This document shows positions 53,605-64,000 of a stretch of 64,000 nt of DNA, piece after piece (position 1 is the stretch's first letter; the number at the start of each line of letters is the position of its first letter). Under the pieces are notes generated by a model. That model did no database searches, was not told the origin of the DNA, and was given only the letters and a program-made list of their open reading frames with translations. Source of the DNA: Pseudomonas sp. GOM7. Lineage in GTDB: Bacteria > Pseudomonadota > Gammaproteobacteria > Pseudomonadales > Pseudomonadaceae. The stretch lies in assembly GCF_026723825.1 (NCBI RefSeq), contig NZ_CP113519.1, forward strand, positions 2,852,001 to 2,916,000, written 5' to 3'. A program made the translations under genes and the position numbers.

Positions 53605-55140
53605 ATGGCAAGCGCTGCAGCCCCCGCCCGACTACAACCCGAGCCCCACCTTCCGGCAGCCGCCAAATCGCCACTGCGCATGCAGAGCCAGCATCCACAG
53701 CGCAAGCGCGTACTGTTCGTCACCTCCGAGTTCGCTGACCTGGTCAAATGCGGCGGCCTCGGCGATGTCTCCGCTGCACTGCCACGGGCACTGTCGCCCC
53801 AGCACGACATCCGCATCCTCATCCCGGGCTACCGCCAGGTGCTCGAGAGCGGTCGGCCCATTCGTATCGTCGGCCAGATGCCGGGCCTGGCGGCCCTGCC
53901 GCCGTGCCGCATCGGGCGCATGGATCTGGCGGATGGCTTGATCGTCTACGTGCTGCTCAACGCCGAGCTGTACGACCGCGAAGGCACCCCCTACGTCGAC
54001 CCACAGGGCCATGACTGGGCCGACAACCACATCCGCTTCGCCCGCCTGGGCCTGGCGGCGGCCGAGATGGCCGCCGGCAATGCCGATATCCAGTGGCGAC
54101 CGGAACTGGTGCATGCCAATGATTGGCCCGCGGCCATGGCACCGGCCTACATGGCCTGGCAGCAGGTCAAGGTTCCGACACTGCTCACCGTGCATAATCT
54201 GGCCTATCAGGGCCTGTGCGACATGGCCTGCAGCAGCGAGCTGGCGGTTCCCATGGAGGCCTGCGGCATGGACGGCATGGAATTCCATGGCCGGCTGTCG
54301 TTTCTCAAGGCCGGTATCGCCTATTGCAGCCATGTCACCACGGTCAGCCGGCGCTACGCCTTGGAGATCACCACCGAGCGGCTCGGCTGCGGGCTCCACG
54401 GCATGCTGCGCCGCAAGATGGCGAGCGGCCAGTTGAGCGGTATCGTCAACGGCATCGACGAAAGCTGGCAGCCACAGGGCGACCCGCACCTGGTGCAAGG
54501 CTTCGCCCCGCGCGACTGGGCCGGCAAACAGGCCAATGCCGAGCATGTGGCGCAGTGGCTGGGGCTCGAAGGCAATGGGCCGCTGTTCGCGGTGGTCTCG
54601 CGCATGGTGCAGCAGAAAGGCATCGACCTGACCCTGGCGGTGGCCGAGCATATCGTCGCTCATGGTGGCCGCATCGCCGCCATCGGCCTGGGCGAGCCGG
54701 CCCTGGAAGCCGCCATGGCTGACCTGGGCCGACGTCATCCCGGACGCATCGGCGTGCACATCGGCTTCACCGAGGGCGCGGCGCGGCGCATCTATGCCGG
54801 CAGCGACTTCTTGCTCATGCCCTCGCGCTTCGAGCCTTGCGGCCTCAGCCAGATGTATGCCCAGCGTTACGCCTCGCTGCCCATCGCCCGGCGCACCGGC
54901 GGTCTGGCCGACACCATCGACGATGGTGTCAGCGGCTTTCTCTTCGACGAAGCCGAGGTGGAGGATTACCGCGCGGCCATCGACCGCGCCCTGCAGGTGC
55001 ATGCCCACCCCGAACTGCTGGAGGCGATGCGTTGCCGGGCCATGCAAGCCCCCCTGTACTGGCAGCAGGCGGTGCAGCCCTATGACCGCCTCTACCAACG
55101 CCTGCTGAGCCACACCCATGCGCGCCGGGAAGCGTGCTGA
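53605..55140 (+). CDS. glgA: Glycogen synthase (GT5 family)
   Basis: 511 residues from the ATG at 53605, with GGAGAAAG 6-9 nt upstream; a second ATG at 53593 adds four residues. It transfers glucose from ADP-glucose to the non-reducing end of alpha-1,4-glucan. Signatures are the ADP-glucose-binding KCGGLGDV (from Lys48), the HANDWPAAM motif, TVHNLAYQG, and the C-terminal Rossmann domain with RMVQQKG and SRFEPCGLSQMYAQRYA, whose Glu is catalytic in GT5. Length is close to the family norm. It leads an operon whose next start overlaps its stop (TGATG). Confidence 0.95.
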   Translation: MASAAAPARLQPEPHLPAAAKSPLRMQSQHPQRKRVLFVTSEFADLVKCGGLGDVSAALPRALSPQHDIRILIPGYRQVLESGRPIRIVGQMPGLAALPPCRIGRMDLADGLIVYVLLNAELYDREGTPYVDPQGHDWADNHIRFARLGLAAAEMAAGNADIQWRPELVHANDWPAAMAPAYMAWQQVKVPTLLTVHNLAYQGLCDMACSSELAVPMEACGMDGMEFHGRLSFLKAGIAYCSHVTTVSRRYALEITTERLGCGLHGMLRRKMASGQLSGIVNGIDESWQPQGDPHLVQGFAPRDWAGKQANAEHVAQWLGLEGNGPLFAVVSRMVQQKGIDLTLAVAEHIVAHGGRIAAIGLGEPALEAAMADLGRRHPGRIGVHIGFTEGAARRIYAGSDFLLMPSRFEPCGLSQMYAQRYASLPIARRTGGLADTIDDGVSGFLFDEAEVEDYRAAIDRALQVHAHPELLEAMRCRAMQAPLYWQQAVQPYDRLYQRLLSHTHARREAC

Positions 55141-56894
55141 TGTTCAGTCACGGAGCCCGGCCCGTGGCCGATGGTCGGGTGCGCTTCGCCCTCTGGGCAC
55201 CGAGCGCGCAGCAGGTGGATCTGGAGCTGCAAGGTGGCGAGCTCTGGCCGATGGTGGCGCAGAGCGAAGGCTGGTACGTGCTGCTGTTCGACTGCCCGGT
55301 GGGCACGGCCTACCGCTACCGCATCGACGGCCAGTGGTCGGTGCCGGATCCGGCCTCGCGCCAACAGCTCACCGATGTGCATGGCTTCAGCCTGGTGGTC
55401 GACCATGCCACCCACGACTGGGCACATCCCGAGTGGCAGGGCCGGCCCTGGCACGAGACCGTGCTCTACGAGCTGCATGTCGGTCTGTTCGGCGGTTACC
55501 AGGGTGTGATCGAACACCTGCCGCACCTGGCGGATCTGGGCGTGAGCGCAGTGCAGCTAATGCCGTTGAACGCCTTTTCCGGCACGCGCAACTGGGGCTA
55601 CGACGGCGTGCTGCCCTTCGCCCCGGCCAATGCCTATGGCACGCCCGAGCAGCTCAAGCAATTGATCGACGCCGCCCACGCCCTGGGCCTGATGGTGTTC
55701 GTCGACGTGGTCTACAACCACTTCGGCCCGGACGGCAACTACCTGGGCCTGTATGCGCGGCAGTTCTTCCATGAAGAGCGCATCACCCCCTGGGGTGCGG
55801 CCATCGATTTCGACCGCCCCCAGGTGCGTGACTTCTTCTGCGAGAACGCCCTGATGTGGCTGCTGGACTATCGCGTCGACGGCCTGCGCTTCGATGCCGT
55901 GCATGCCATCGACAACAGCGGTTTTCTCCGCGAGCTGGCCGCCCGCGTGCACGCGGCACTGCCCGCGCAGCGCCAGGTGCATCTGGTGCTGGAGAACGAG
56001 CACAACGCCGCGCACCTGTTGCGCGACGGCTTCGATGGGCAATGGAACGACGACGGCCATAACACCCTGCACGTGCTGCTCACCGGCGAGAACGAAAGCT
56101 ACTACGCCGACTACGCCCAGGCGCCGACGCAAAAGCTGGCCACCCTGCTGGAGCAGGGTTTCGTCTACCAGGGCCAGGCCAACCGCCAGGGCCGCGCGCG
56201 TGGCGAGCCCAGCGCCGACCTGCCGCCGCATGCCTTCGTGCTGTTCCTGCAGAACCACGACCAGGTGGGCAACCGCGCCTTCGGCGAGCGCTTGACGCTG
56301 CTGGCCGATGCCGATGCGCTGAAGGCCGCCACCGTGCTGCTGTTGCTGTGCCCCATGGTGCCGCTGCTGTTCATGGGTGAGGAATGGGGCTGCACGCGCC
56401 CTTTCCTGTTCTTCACCGATTATCACGACGAGCTGGCCAATGCCGTGCGTGAGGGGCGGCGCAATGAATTCGCCGAGTTTTCCCAGTTCAGCGCCGGGCA
56501 TGCCCGCGAGGCCATCGCCGACCCCAATGCCCTGGCCAGCTTCCAGCGTTCGCAGCCGGATCTGGCGCCGGCGCTGGAACCTGAACAGCGCGACTGGCTG
56601 GCGTTCTACCGAGGCCTGCTGCAGGTGCGCCGCACGCGCCTGCAGCCGGGCTTGCAGGAGGCGCGTAGCCTCGGTGCCCAGGTACTGGGGGACGGCGCGG
56701 TGCTGGCCCGCTGGCGCCTGGGGCACGGCCCGGCGTTGACCATCGCCCTCAACCTGGGCAGCAGCGCCGTGCACCTGCCCGCTTCCGATTCCCGCGCCGA
56801 ACGCCTCTACACCTGGCGTATCGACGACGCCGATCTGCGCCAGGAGCAGCTACCCGCACACAGCGCCCTGGTCACCCTGGAGCCCGCCCAATGA
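55140..56894 (+). CDS. treZ: Malto-oligosyltrehalose trehalohydrolase
   Basis: 584 residues from the ATG at 55140, which overlaps the glgA stop; a GTG at 55134 is less likely because GGGAAG is placed well for the ATG. An N-terminal CBM48-like domain (FALWAPSAQQVDLEL) precedes the GH13 barrel. Catalytic residues are Asp252 in DGLRFDAVHAI, Glu285 in LENEHN and Asp374 in QNHDQVGNRA. It releases trehalose from malto-oligosyltrehalose made by TreY. The stop overlaps the malQ start by four bases (ATGA). It is soluble and cytoplasmic. Confidence 0.95.
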   Translation: MFSHGARPVADGRVRFALWAPSAQQVDLELQGGELWPMVAQSEGWYVLLFDCPVGTAYRYRIDGQWSVPDPASRQQLTDVHGFSLVVDHATHDWAHPEWQGRPWHETVLYELHVGLFGGYQGVIEHLPHLADLGVSAVQLMPLNAFSGTRNWGYDGVLPFAPANAYGTPEQLKQLIDAAHALGLMVFVDVVYNHFGPDGNYLGLYARQFFHEERITPWGAAIDFDRPQVRDFFCENALMWLLDYRVDGLRFDAVHAIDNSGFLRELAARVHAALPAQRQVHLVLENEHNAAHLLRDGFDGQWNDDGHNTLHVLLTGENESYYADYAQAPTQKLATLLEQGFVYQGQANRQGRARGEPSADLPPHAFVLFLQNHDQVGNRAFGERLTLLADADALKAATVLLLLCPMVPLLFMGEEWGCTRPFLFFTDYHDELANAVREGRRNEFAEFSQFSAGHAREAIADPNALASFQRSQPDLAPALEPEQRDWLAFYRGLLQVRRTRLQPGLQEARSLGAQVLGDGAVLARWRLGHGPALTIALNLGSSAVHLPASDSRAERLYTWRIDDADLRQEQLPAHSALVTLEPAQ

Positions 56895-58945
56895 GCGATC
56901 AATTACTGGCCGAACTGGCCCAGGCCGCCGACCTGAGCATCGACTGGGTCGATGCCCATGGCCAGGCGCAACGCGTCACCCCCGAAGCGCAACGCACCCT
57001 GCTGGAGGCGCTCGGTTATCCAGCGCAGAGCCCCGAACAATTGCGGGCCAGCCTGGCCGCTCTGGTGCAACAGCGCCATGTGCCGGAAGACGCCGCGCTG
57101 CTGTTCCAGGATCAGGGCCAGCCGCTGACCCTGACCCTGTACCCGGCCGACAGCCCCTATCGGCTGACCGACGAGCAGGGCAATACCAGCGAAGGCCGGC
57201 TGGACGCCAATGGCCATCTGCCTGCGCACCACCAGCCCGGCTACTACCAACTGGAGATCCGCGACACCCAGCACCGCCTGGCCGTGGCCCCGGCTACCTG
57301 CCTGTCGGTGCAGGAGCTGTGCGGCAAGCCGCGCATCTGGGGGCTCGCCGTCCAGCTCTACGGCCTGCGCCGCGAGGGCGATGGTGGTCTGGGCGACACC
57401 CAGGCCGTGGCCGATCTGGCCCGGCATGCCGCCGACCAGGGTGCCGATGCCCTGGCCCTGAGCCCGGTGCACGCGCCGTTCGGCGCCGAGGTGCAGCGCT
57501 TCGGCCCCTACTCCCCTTCCAGCCGTCTGTTCTTCAACAGCCTGTATGCCGCACCAGCCATGCTGCTGGGCCAGGAGCGCGTCGACCGCGCCATCCAGCG
57601 TGCCGGCCTGGCGGCGGAAATGGCACGCCTGCAAGCCCTGGAACTGATCGACTGGCCCGCCGTGGCCACGGCCCGGCAACGCCTGCTACGCCAGCTCTAT
57701 GCGGATTTCCGCGAGGCGCCTGGCGAACTGCTGGGGCGGTTCGAGGCCTTCTGTCAGCAGGCCGGCGAGCCCTTGCAACAGCATTGCTGCTTCGAGGCCA
57801 TCCATGCCCAGCGCCTGCGCGAGGGGGCCAGCGGCGACTGGCGCACCTGGCCCGAGGCCCTGCGCAGCCCCACCCAGGGCGCGGTGATCCGCTTCACCAT
57901 GGAGCATGCCGACGAACTGCGCTTCCAGGCCTTCTGTCAGTGGTTGATCGCCCATGGCCTGGAATGCGCTCAGGCCACCGCCAGTGGCGCCGGCATGGGC
58001 ATCGGCCTGATCGCCGACCTGGCGGTAGGCGCCGATTGCGCCGGCAGCCAGGCCTGGTCGCGCCAGGCCGAGCTATTGCCCTCGGTCACCGTCGGCGCGC
58101 CGCCGGATATCCTCAGCCGCCAGGGGCAGAACTGGGGCGTGGCCGCCTTCTCGCCGCAGGGGCTGCGTCAGCATGGTTTTCGCGCCTACATCGAGATGCT
58201 CCAGGCCAACCTGGCCCATGCCGGTGGCATTCGCATCGACCATGTCATGGGCCTGCAACGCCTGTGGGTGATCCCCGAGGGCGCCGAGCCGCTGCAGGGC
58301 GCCTACCTGCGCTACCCGCTGGACGACCTGCTGCGCCTTTTGGCTCTGGAGTCACACCGCCACCGTGCGCTGGTCATCGGCGAAGACCTCGGCACGGTGC
58401 CCGAAGGCCTGCGCGACAAGCTTGCCGCGCGCAATATTCTCGGCACCCGGGTGTTGCTGTTCGAGCAGGACGACCTGGGTTTCGTGCCCGCGCCGCGCTG
58501 GCCGGACAACGCCCTGGCCACCACCACCACCCACGACCTGCCGACCATCAAGGGCTGGCTCGCCGGTCGCGACCTGGAATGGCGGGTGCGCGCCGGGCAT
58601 CGCGACGCCAGTTTGTTGGAGGCCGATCATGCCGAACGGGCCGGCGAGCGCGTGGCCCTGCGCCAGTTGCTGGAGCACCAGGGCATGGCTGTCGGTCTGG
58701 ACGACGACGCCAGCCTGCTGGCCTGCATCGAGCACATCGGCCGTACCCCGGCGCCACTGGCCCTGTTGCCGCTGGAGGACGTCTGCGGCCTGGAGCAGCA
58801 GCCCAACCTGCCCGGCCCCGGCGACCTGCACCCGAACTGGCGACGGCGCTACCCACTGGCGGTGAACGAACTGCTGGAGCAGCCGGCCGCCCGCCAGCGC
58901 CTGGCGACTCTGGACAAGGCACGCCGGGAGGCCAGCGATGACTGA
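56891..58945 (+). CDS. malQ: 4-alpha-glucanotransferase (amylomaltase, GH77)
   Basis: 684 residues; the ATG overlaps the treZ stop. A 140-residue N-terminal extension with a beta-sandwich look precedes the GH77 barrel, as in the long bacterial MalQ type. Catalytic signatures are Asp in GGIRIDHVMGL, Glu in VIGEDLGTVP and Asp in TTTHDLPTIKGW. It disproportionates maltodextrins, lengthening chains for TreY and recycling short ones. The stop overlaps the treY start by eight bases. Confidence 0.95.
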   Translation: MSDQLLAELAQAADLSIDWVDAHGQAQRVTPEAQRTLLEALGYPAQSPEQLRASLAALVQQRHVPEDAALLFQDQGQPLTLTLYPADSPYRLTDEQGNTSEGRLDANGHLPAHHQPGYYQLEIRDTQHRLAVAPATCLSVQELCGKPRIWGLAVQLYGLRREGDGGLGDTQAVADLARHAADQGADALALSPVHAPFGAEVQRFGPYSPSSRLFFNSLYAAPAMLLGQERVDRAIQRAGLAAEMARLQALELIDWPAVATARQRLLRQLYADFREAPGELLGRFEAFCQQAGEPLQQHCCFEAIHAQRLREGASGDWRTWPEALRSPTQGAVIRFTMEHADELRFQAFCQWLIAHGLECAQATASGAGMGIGLIADLAVGADCAGSQAWSRQAELLPSVTVGAPPDILSRQGQNWGVAAFSPQGLRQHGFRAYIEMLQANLAHAGGIRIDHVMGLQRLWVIPEGAEPLQGAYLRYPLDDLLRLLALESHRHRALVIGEDLGTVPEGLRDKLAARNILGTRVLLFEQDDLGFVPAPRWPDNALATTTTHDLPTIKGWLAGRDLEWRVRAGHRDASLLEADHAERAGERVALRQLLEHQGMAVGLDDDASLLACIEHIGRTPAPLALLPLEDVCGLEQQPNLPGPGDLHPNWRRRYPLAVNELLEQPAARQRLATLDKARREASDD

Positions 58946-61688
58946 ACTACGCGCCACTCAGCGCCTGCAACTGCACAAGGGCTTCACCCTGCACGATGCG
59001 GCCACCCAGGTGCCTTATCTGGCGCGGCTGGGCATCAGCCACCTGTACGCCTCGCCGATTCTCACCGCACGGCCGGGCTCGCAGCACGGCTATGACGTCA
59101 TCGACCCGAACCGGGTCAACCCCGAGCTGGGTGGCGAAGCGGCACTGGAGCAGCTAGTGGCCTGTCTGCGTGAGCACGGCATGGGGCTGATCCTGGATAT
59201 CGTGCCCAATCACATGGCCGTCGGCGGCGATGGCAACCCCTGGTGGCTGGACGTGCTGGAATGGGGCCAGGCCAGCCCCTACGCGGCCTTCTTCGACATC
59301 CAGTGGCAATCCCACGACCCGCTGCTCAGCGGCCAGTTGCTGGTGCCCTTCCTGCGCAGCGATTACGGCGAGGCCCTGCGCGACGGCACCCTGGAACTGG
59401 TCTTCGAGGCCGACAGCGGGCGCATCCATGCGCGCCATTTCGAGCATCGCCTGCCGCTGACGCCACCCAGCTACGGCTGGATCCTGCGTGCCAGCGAGGA
59501 CCCGGTCCTGCGCGAGCTGGGTCAGCGCTTCGCGCGCCTGCGCAGCGATGCCGCCGGCCGCGCCGAGGCCCGGCGCCTGTGCGCCGAACTGGCCAGCCAG
59601 GCGCAGCAGGTGCCAGCGTTGCTCGCGCGCTTCCAGGGCCGCGACGAGGCCAGCCAGCAGCGCCTGCACCAGTTGCTCGAACGCCAGCATTACCGCGTCG
59701 CCAGTTGGCGCACCGCCGCCGACGACATCAACTGGCGACGCTTCTTCGACATCAACGAACTGGGCGCCCTGCGCGTCGAGCGCCTGGAGGTGTTCGAGCA
59801 GACCCATGCCAAGGTCTTCGAGCTGATCGAGCGCGGCCTGATCGACGGGTTGCGCCTGGATCACATCGACGGCCTGGCCAACCCACGGGCCTATTGCAGC
59901 CGCCTGCGCCGGCGCGTCACGCGGTTGCGCGGCGATGCGCACTTCCCCATCTTCGTGGAGAAGATTCTCGGCACCGGCGAGCAACTGCCGGAGCAATGGC
60001 CAGTGGATGGCAGCACGGGCTACGAATTCATGAATCAGGTGTCGCTGCTGCAGCACGACCCGCATGGTGAGCTGCCACTGGCGACCCTGTGGCAACAGCT
60101 CAGCGGACGCCCTGCGGCGTTCGCCGAAGAAGTGTTGCAGGCACGCCGCCTGGTGCTGGACGGCTCGCTGGCCGGTGATCTGGAGGAAGTGGCCCAGCGC
60201 CTGCTGCAGGTGGCGCGCCACGACATCGCCACCCGCGACCTGACCTTGGGGGCGATCCGCCGGGCCTTGCGTGAGCTGATCGTGCATTTTCCGGTGTACC
60301 GCACCTATGCCCAGGCCTGCGGCCGCTCGCTACAGGATCAGCAATTCTTCCAGCAGGCCCTGGACGGCGCGCGACAAACCCTGGCCGAAGCCGACTGGCC
60401 CTTGCTCGCGCACCTCGACGACTGGCTCGGTGGTGCTCGCCTGCGCCAGTTGCCCCCTGGTCGAGCGCGGCGCCTGCGCGCCCAGGCGCTGACGCGCTTC
60501 CAGCAACTGACCTCGCCAGTGGCGGCCAAGGCGGTCGAGGACACCGCCCTGTACCGCGCCGGGGTGCTGCTGTCGCGCTATGACGTGGGCTTCGATGCCG
60601 AGCATTTCAGCGCCAGTGTCGAGCAGTTCCACCAGGCCTGCGCGGAGCGCGCGGCTCGTCATCCGCTCAATCTGCTGGCCACTGCCACCCATGATCACAA
60701 GCGCGGCGAGGATTGCCGCGCCCGCCTGGCAGTGCTCAGCGAACGCGCCTCCTGGTACGCCGAACGCGTGCGCCACTGGCAGCAACTCGCCCAGCCACTG
60801 CACCTGAGCCAGATACGGCCGGTACCGGACGGCGGCGAAGAGGCCATCCTCTACCAGGCGTTGCTCGGCAGTTGGCCGCTGTCGCTCGAGGCGGACGACG
60901 CAGCCGGCCTCGACGCCTACCTGCAGCGCCTGCTCGGCTGGCAACGCAAGGCCCTGCGCGAAGCCAAGCTCAACAGCACCTGGAGCGCGCCGAACGATGA
61001 GCACGAGGCCGCCTGCGCGGACTTCCTGCGGCGCCTGCTGTGCGAACCCACGGGGCTGGCCATGCGCCGGGAGTTGGTCAGCGCCGTTGCCGCCGTGGCG
61101 CCGGCCGGTGCGCTGAACAGCCTGGTGCAATGCCTGCTGCGCATGACCACGCCGGGCGTGCCCGACCTGTATCAGGGCTGCGAATTCTGGGACTTCAGCC
61201 TGGTCGACCCGGACAACCGCCGGCCGGTGGATTTCGCCGCGCTCTCGGCCGCCCTGCAGGCCGAGGATGGCCCGGCCAGCAAGTTGCAGAGCTGGCAGGA
61301 CGGGCGCATCAAGCAATGGCTGATCCAGCGCGTGCTCGGCCTGCGCGCCGCGCAGCCGCAACTGTTCGCCGAGGGTCACTACCGGCCACTGGGCATCAAG
61401 GGAGAACAGGCGGGCCACGCGCTGGCCTTCCTGCGCAGCCTGGGCAACCAACACCTGCTGGTGATCGTGCCGCGCCTAGCTGCCGGGCTGCTGGGCGAGC
61501 ACCCCTTGCCGCACGTCCCCGCGCAGCGCTGGGGCGACACCCGGGTGGTGCTGCCTGGCGATCTGCAGGTCTGCCAGGTCGAAGGCCTGCTGGCCCCATG
61601 CGCTGCGGGCGATGGGCGCTGCATCGCCCTGAGCGCCGCGCTGGCCGAGTGCCCCGTCAATCTGCTTCGTCTTACCCCACGGTCATAG
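58938..61688 (+). CDS. treY: Malto-oligosyltrehalose synthase
   Basis: 916 residues; the ATG overlaps the malQ stop. TreY turns the reducing-end alpha-1,4 bond of maltodextrin into the alpha-1,1 bond of trehalose. GH13 motifs are LDIVPNHMAV, Asp in GLRLDHIDGL, Glu in FVEKILGTGEQLP and ATATHDHKRGED. The length is normal for a long-form TreY. With treZ it makes the TreY-TreZ trehalose route. A gap of 10 bp leads to the DUF2934 gene. Confidence 0.95.
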   Translation: MTELRATQRLQLHKGFTLHDAATQVPYLARLGISHLYASPILTARPGSQHGYDVIDPNRVNPELGGEAALEQLVACLREHGMGLILDIVPNHMAVGGDGNPWWLDVLEWGQASPYAAFFDIQWQSHDPLLSGQLLVPFLRSDYGEALRDGTLELVFEADSGRIHARHFEHRLPLTPPSYGWILRASEDPVLRELGQRFARLRSDAAGRAEARRLCAELASQAQQVPALLARFQGRDEASQQRLHQLLERQHYRVASWRTAADDINWRRFFDINELGALRVERLEVFEQTHAKVFELIERGLIDGLRLDHIDGLANPRAYCSRLRRRVTRLRGDAHFPIFVEKILGTGEQLPEQWPVDGSTGYEFMNQVSLLQHDPHGELPLATLWQQLSGRPAAFAEEVLQARRLVLDGSLAGDLEEVAQRLLQVARHDIATRDLTLGAIRRALRELIVHFPVYRTYAQACGRSLQDQQFFQQALDGARQTLAEADWPLLAHLDDWLGGARLRQLPPGRARRLRAQALTRFQQLTSPVAAKAVEDTALYRAGVLLSRYDVGFDAEHFSASVEQFHQACAERAARHPLNLLATATHDHKRGEDCRARLAVLSERASWYAERVRHWQQLAQPLHLSQIRPVPDGGEEAILYQALLGSWPLSLEADDAAGLDAYLQRLLGWQRKALREAKLNSTWSAPNDEHEAACADFLRRLLCEPTGLAMRRELVSAVAAVAPAGALNSLVQCLLRMTTPGVPDLYQGCEFWDFSLVDPDNRRPVDFAALSAALQAEDGPASKLQSWQDGRIKQWLIQRVLGLRAAQPQLFAEGHYRPLGIKGEQAGHALAFLRSLGNQHLLVIVPRLAAGLLGEHPLPHVPAQRWGDTRVVLPGDLQVCQVEGLLAPCAAGDGRCIALSAALAECPVNLLRLTPRS

Positions 61689-61698
61689 GAGTCACCTC

Positions 61699-61962
61699 AT
61701 GAACATCGATGAACAGCGCATCCGCGAATTCGCCTTCCAGATCTGGGAATCCGAAGGCCGGCCAGAGGGGCAGCACGAACGGCACTGGCGCATGGCCTGC
61801 AAGCTGGCCGAGGCGGAGACGGCCGCCGTCCCTGCTGCGCCGGCCAAGCCCAAGCCACGGCGCATCAGCAAGCCCAAGACGGTGCCGCTCGAGGAGCCCG
61901 AAAAGCCGGCCCTGCTGAAGAAACCGCGCGCGCCGCGCACCCCGAAAACGCCGAAAGCCTGA
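61699..61962 (+). CDS. DUF2934 small protein
   Basis: 87 residues, ATG at 61699 with AGGAG upstream. The first 40 residues (RIREFAFQIWESEGRPEGQHERHW) are the DUF2934 helix pair; the tail from about residue 45 is Lys/Pro/Ala-rich and likely disordered and basic, as in nucleic-acid- or polysaccharide-associated proteins. Function is unknown, but genes of this family sit between treY and glgX in related pseudomonads, suggesting an accessory role in glucan metabolism (inference). Confidence 0.88.
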   Translation: MNIDEQRIREFAFQIWESEGRPEGQHERHWRMACKLAEAETAAVPAAPAKPKPRRISKPKTVPLEEPEKPALLKKPRAPRTPKTPKA

Positions 61963-61972
61963 GGTGGCCCAC

Positions 61973-64000
<2,028 letters not shown>

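Overview
The window reads as chromosome of a gamma-proteobacterium of the genus Pseudomonas or a close relative. The reasons are the very high third-position G+C, the pseudomonad style of the NRPS (dual epimerization/condensation domains), and the gene order glgA-treZ-malQ-treY-DUF2934-glgX beside small stress proteins (YciG, PA2169 family, DUF892). To my knowledge that order matches the stationary-phase/osmotic-stress block of P. aeruginosa (PA2160-PA2169 area). No tRNA, rRNA, CRISPR array or phage gene was seen.

Bases 1-26951 hold the 3' part of a non-ribosomal peptide synthetase locus: two giant collinear genes 2 bp apart. The first enters the window inside an adenylation (A) domain. The visible order is [A]-T | C-A-T | E/C-A-T | C-A-T | E/C-A-T in the first protein and C-C*-A-T | C-A-T | E/C-A-T | C-T-TE in the second. 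Specificity pockets read by eye suggest Orn-like, Glu-like, unassigned, His-like, Thr, Thr, Glu-like, and a last module with no A domain. Large stretches are near-duplicates of one another. A frameshifted IS5-type transposase remnant (27.03-27.37 kb) marks the right edge.

Bases 27500-35219 (minus strand) form a translationally coupled operon: a MoxR-type AAA ATPase, a small bpX5-like protein, a vWA-like/beta-propeller protein and a membrane-anchored bpX6-like/helical-repeat/beta-propeller protein. It is followed 65 bp later by an AT-rich pentapeptide-repeat membrane protein. This looks like a MoxR-vWA-beta-propeller ternary conflict system with a possible membrane effector, and it is the best candidate for a poorly described system here.

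Bases 35360-43414 are a stress-protein block: a GNAT-Rnk fusion, several ferritin-like or four-helix proteins, DUF2061, DUF2795, YciG, a FAD oxidoreductase with a Rieske domain, and a ClpP-like protein. Bases 44359-49989 encode a divergent caa3-type cytochrome oxidase (subunit II with fused cytochrome c, a subunit I-III fusion, a small membrane protein, CtaG), with CopD-like and DUF2231 membrane proteins. Bases 50285-52471 carry small proteins, including a cysteine-rich copper-binding four-helix protein and a DUF4142 protein. A PncC-type amidohydrolase follows at 52.6-53.1 kb. The oxidase/copper block lies between inverted copies of a 47-nt dispersed repeat.

Bases 53605-64000 are an overlapping operon for alpha-glucan and trehalose metabolism: glycogen synthase, malto-oligosyltrehalose trehalohydrolase, 4-alpha-glucanotransferase, malto-oligosyltrehalose synthase, a DUF2934 protein, and a glycogen debranching enzyme that runs off the right end. 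Together they would build and trim linear glucan and convert its ends to trehalose, a desiccation/osmotic stress function consistent with the neighbouring block.
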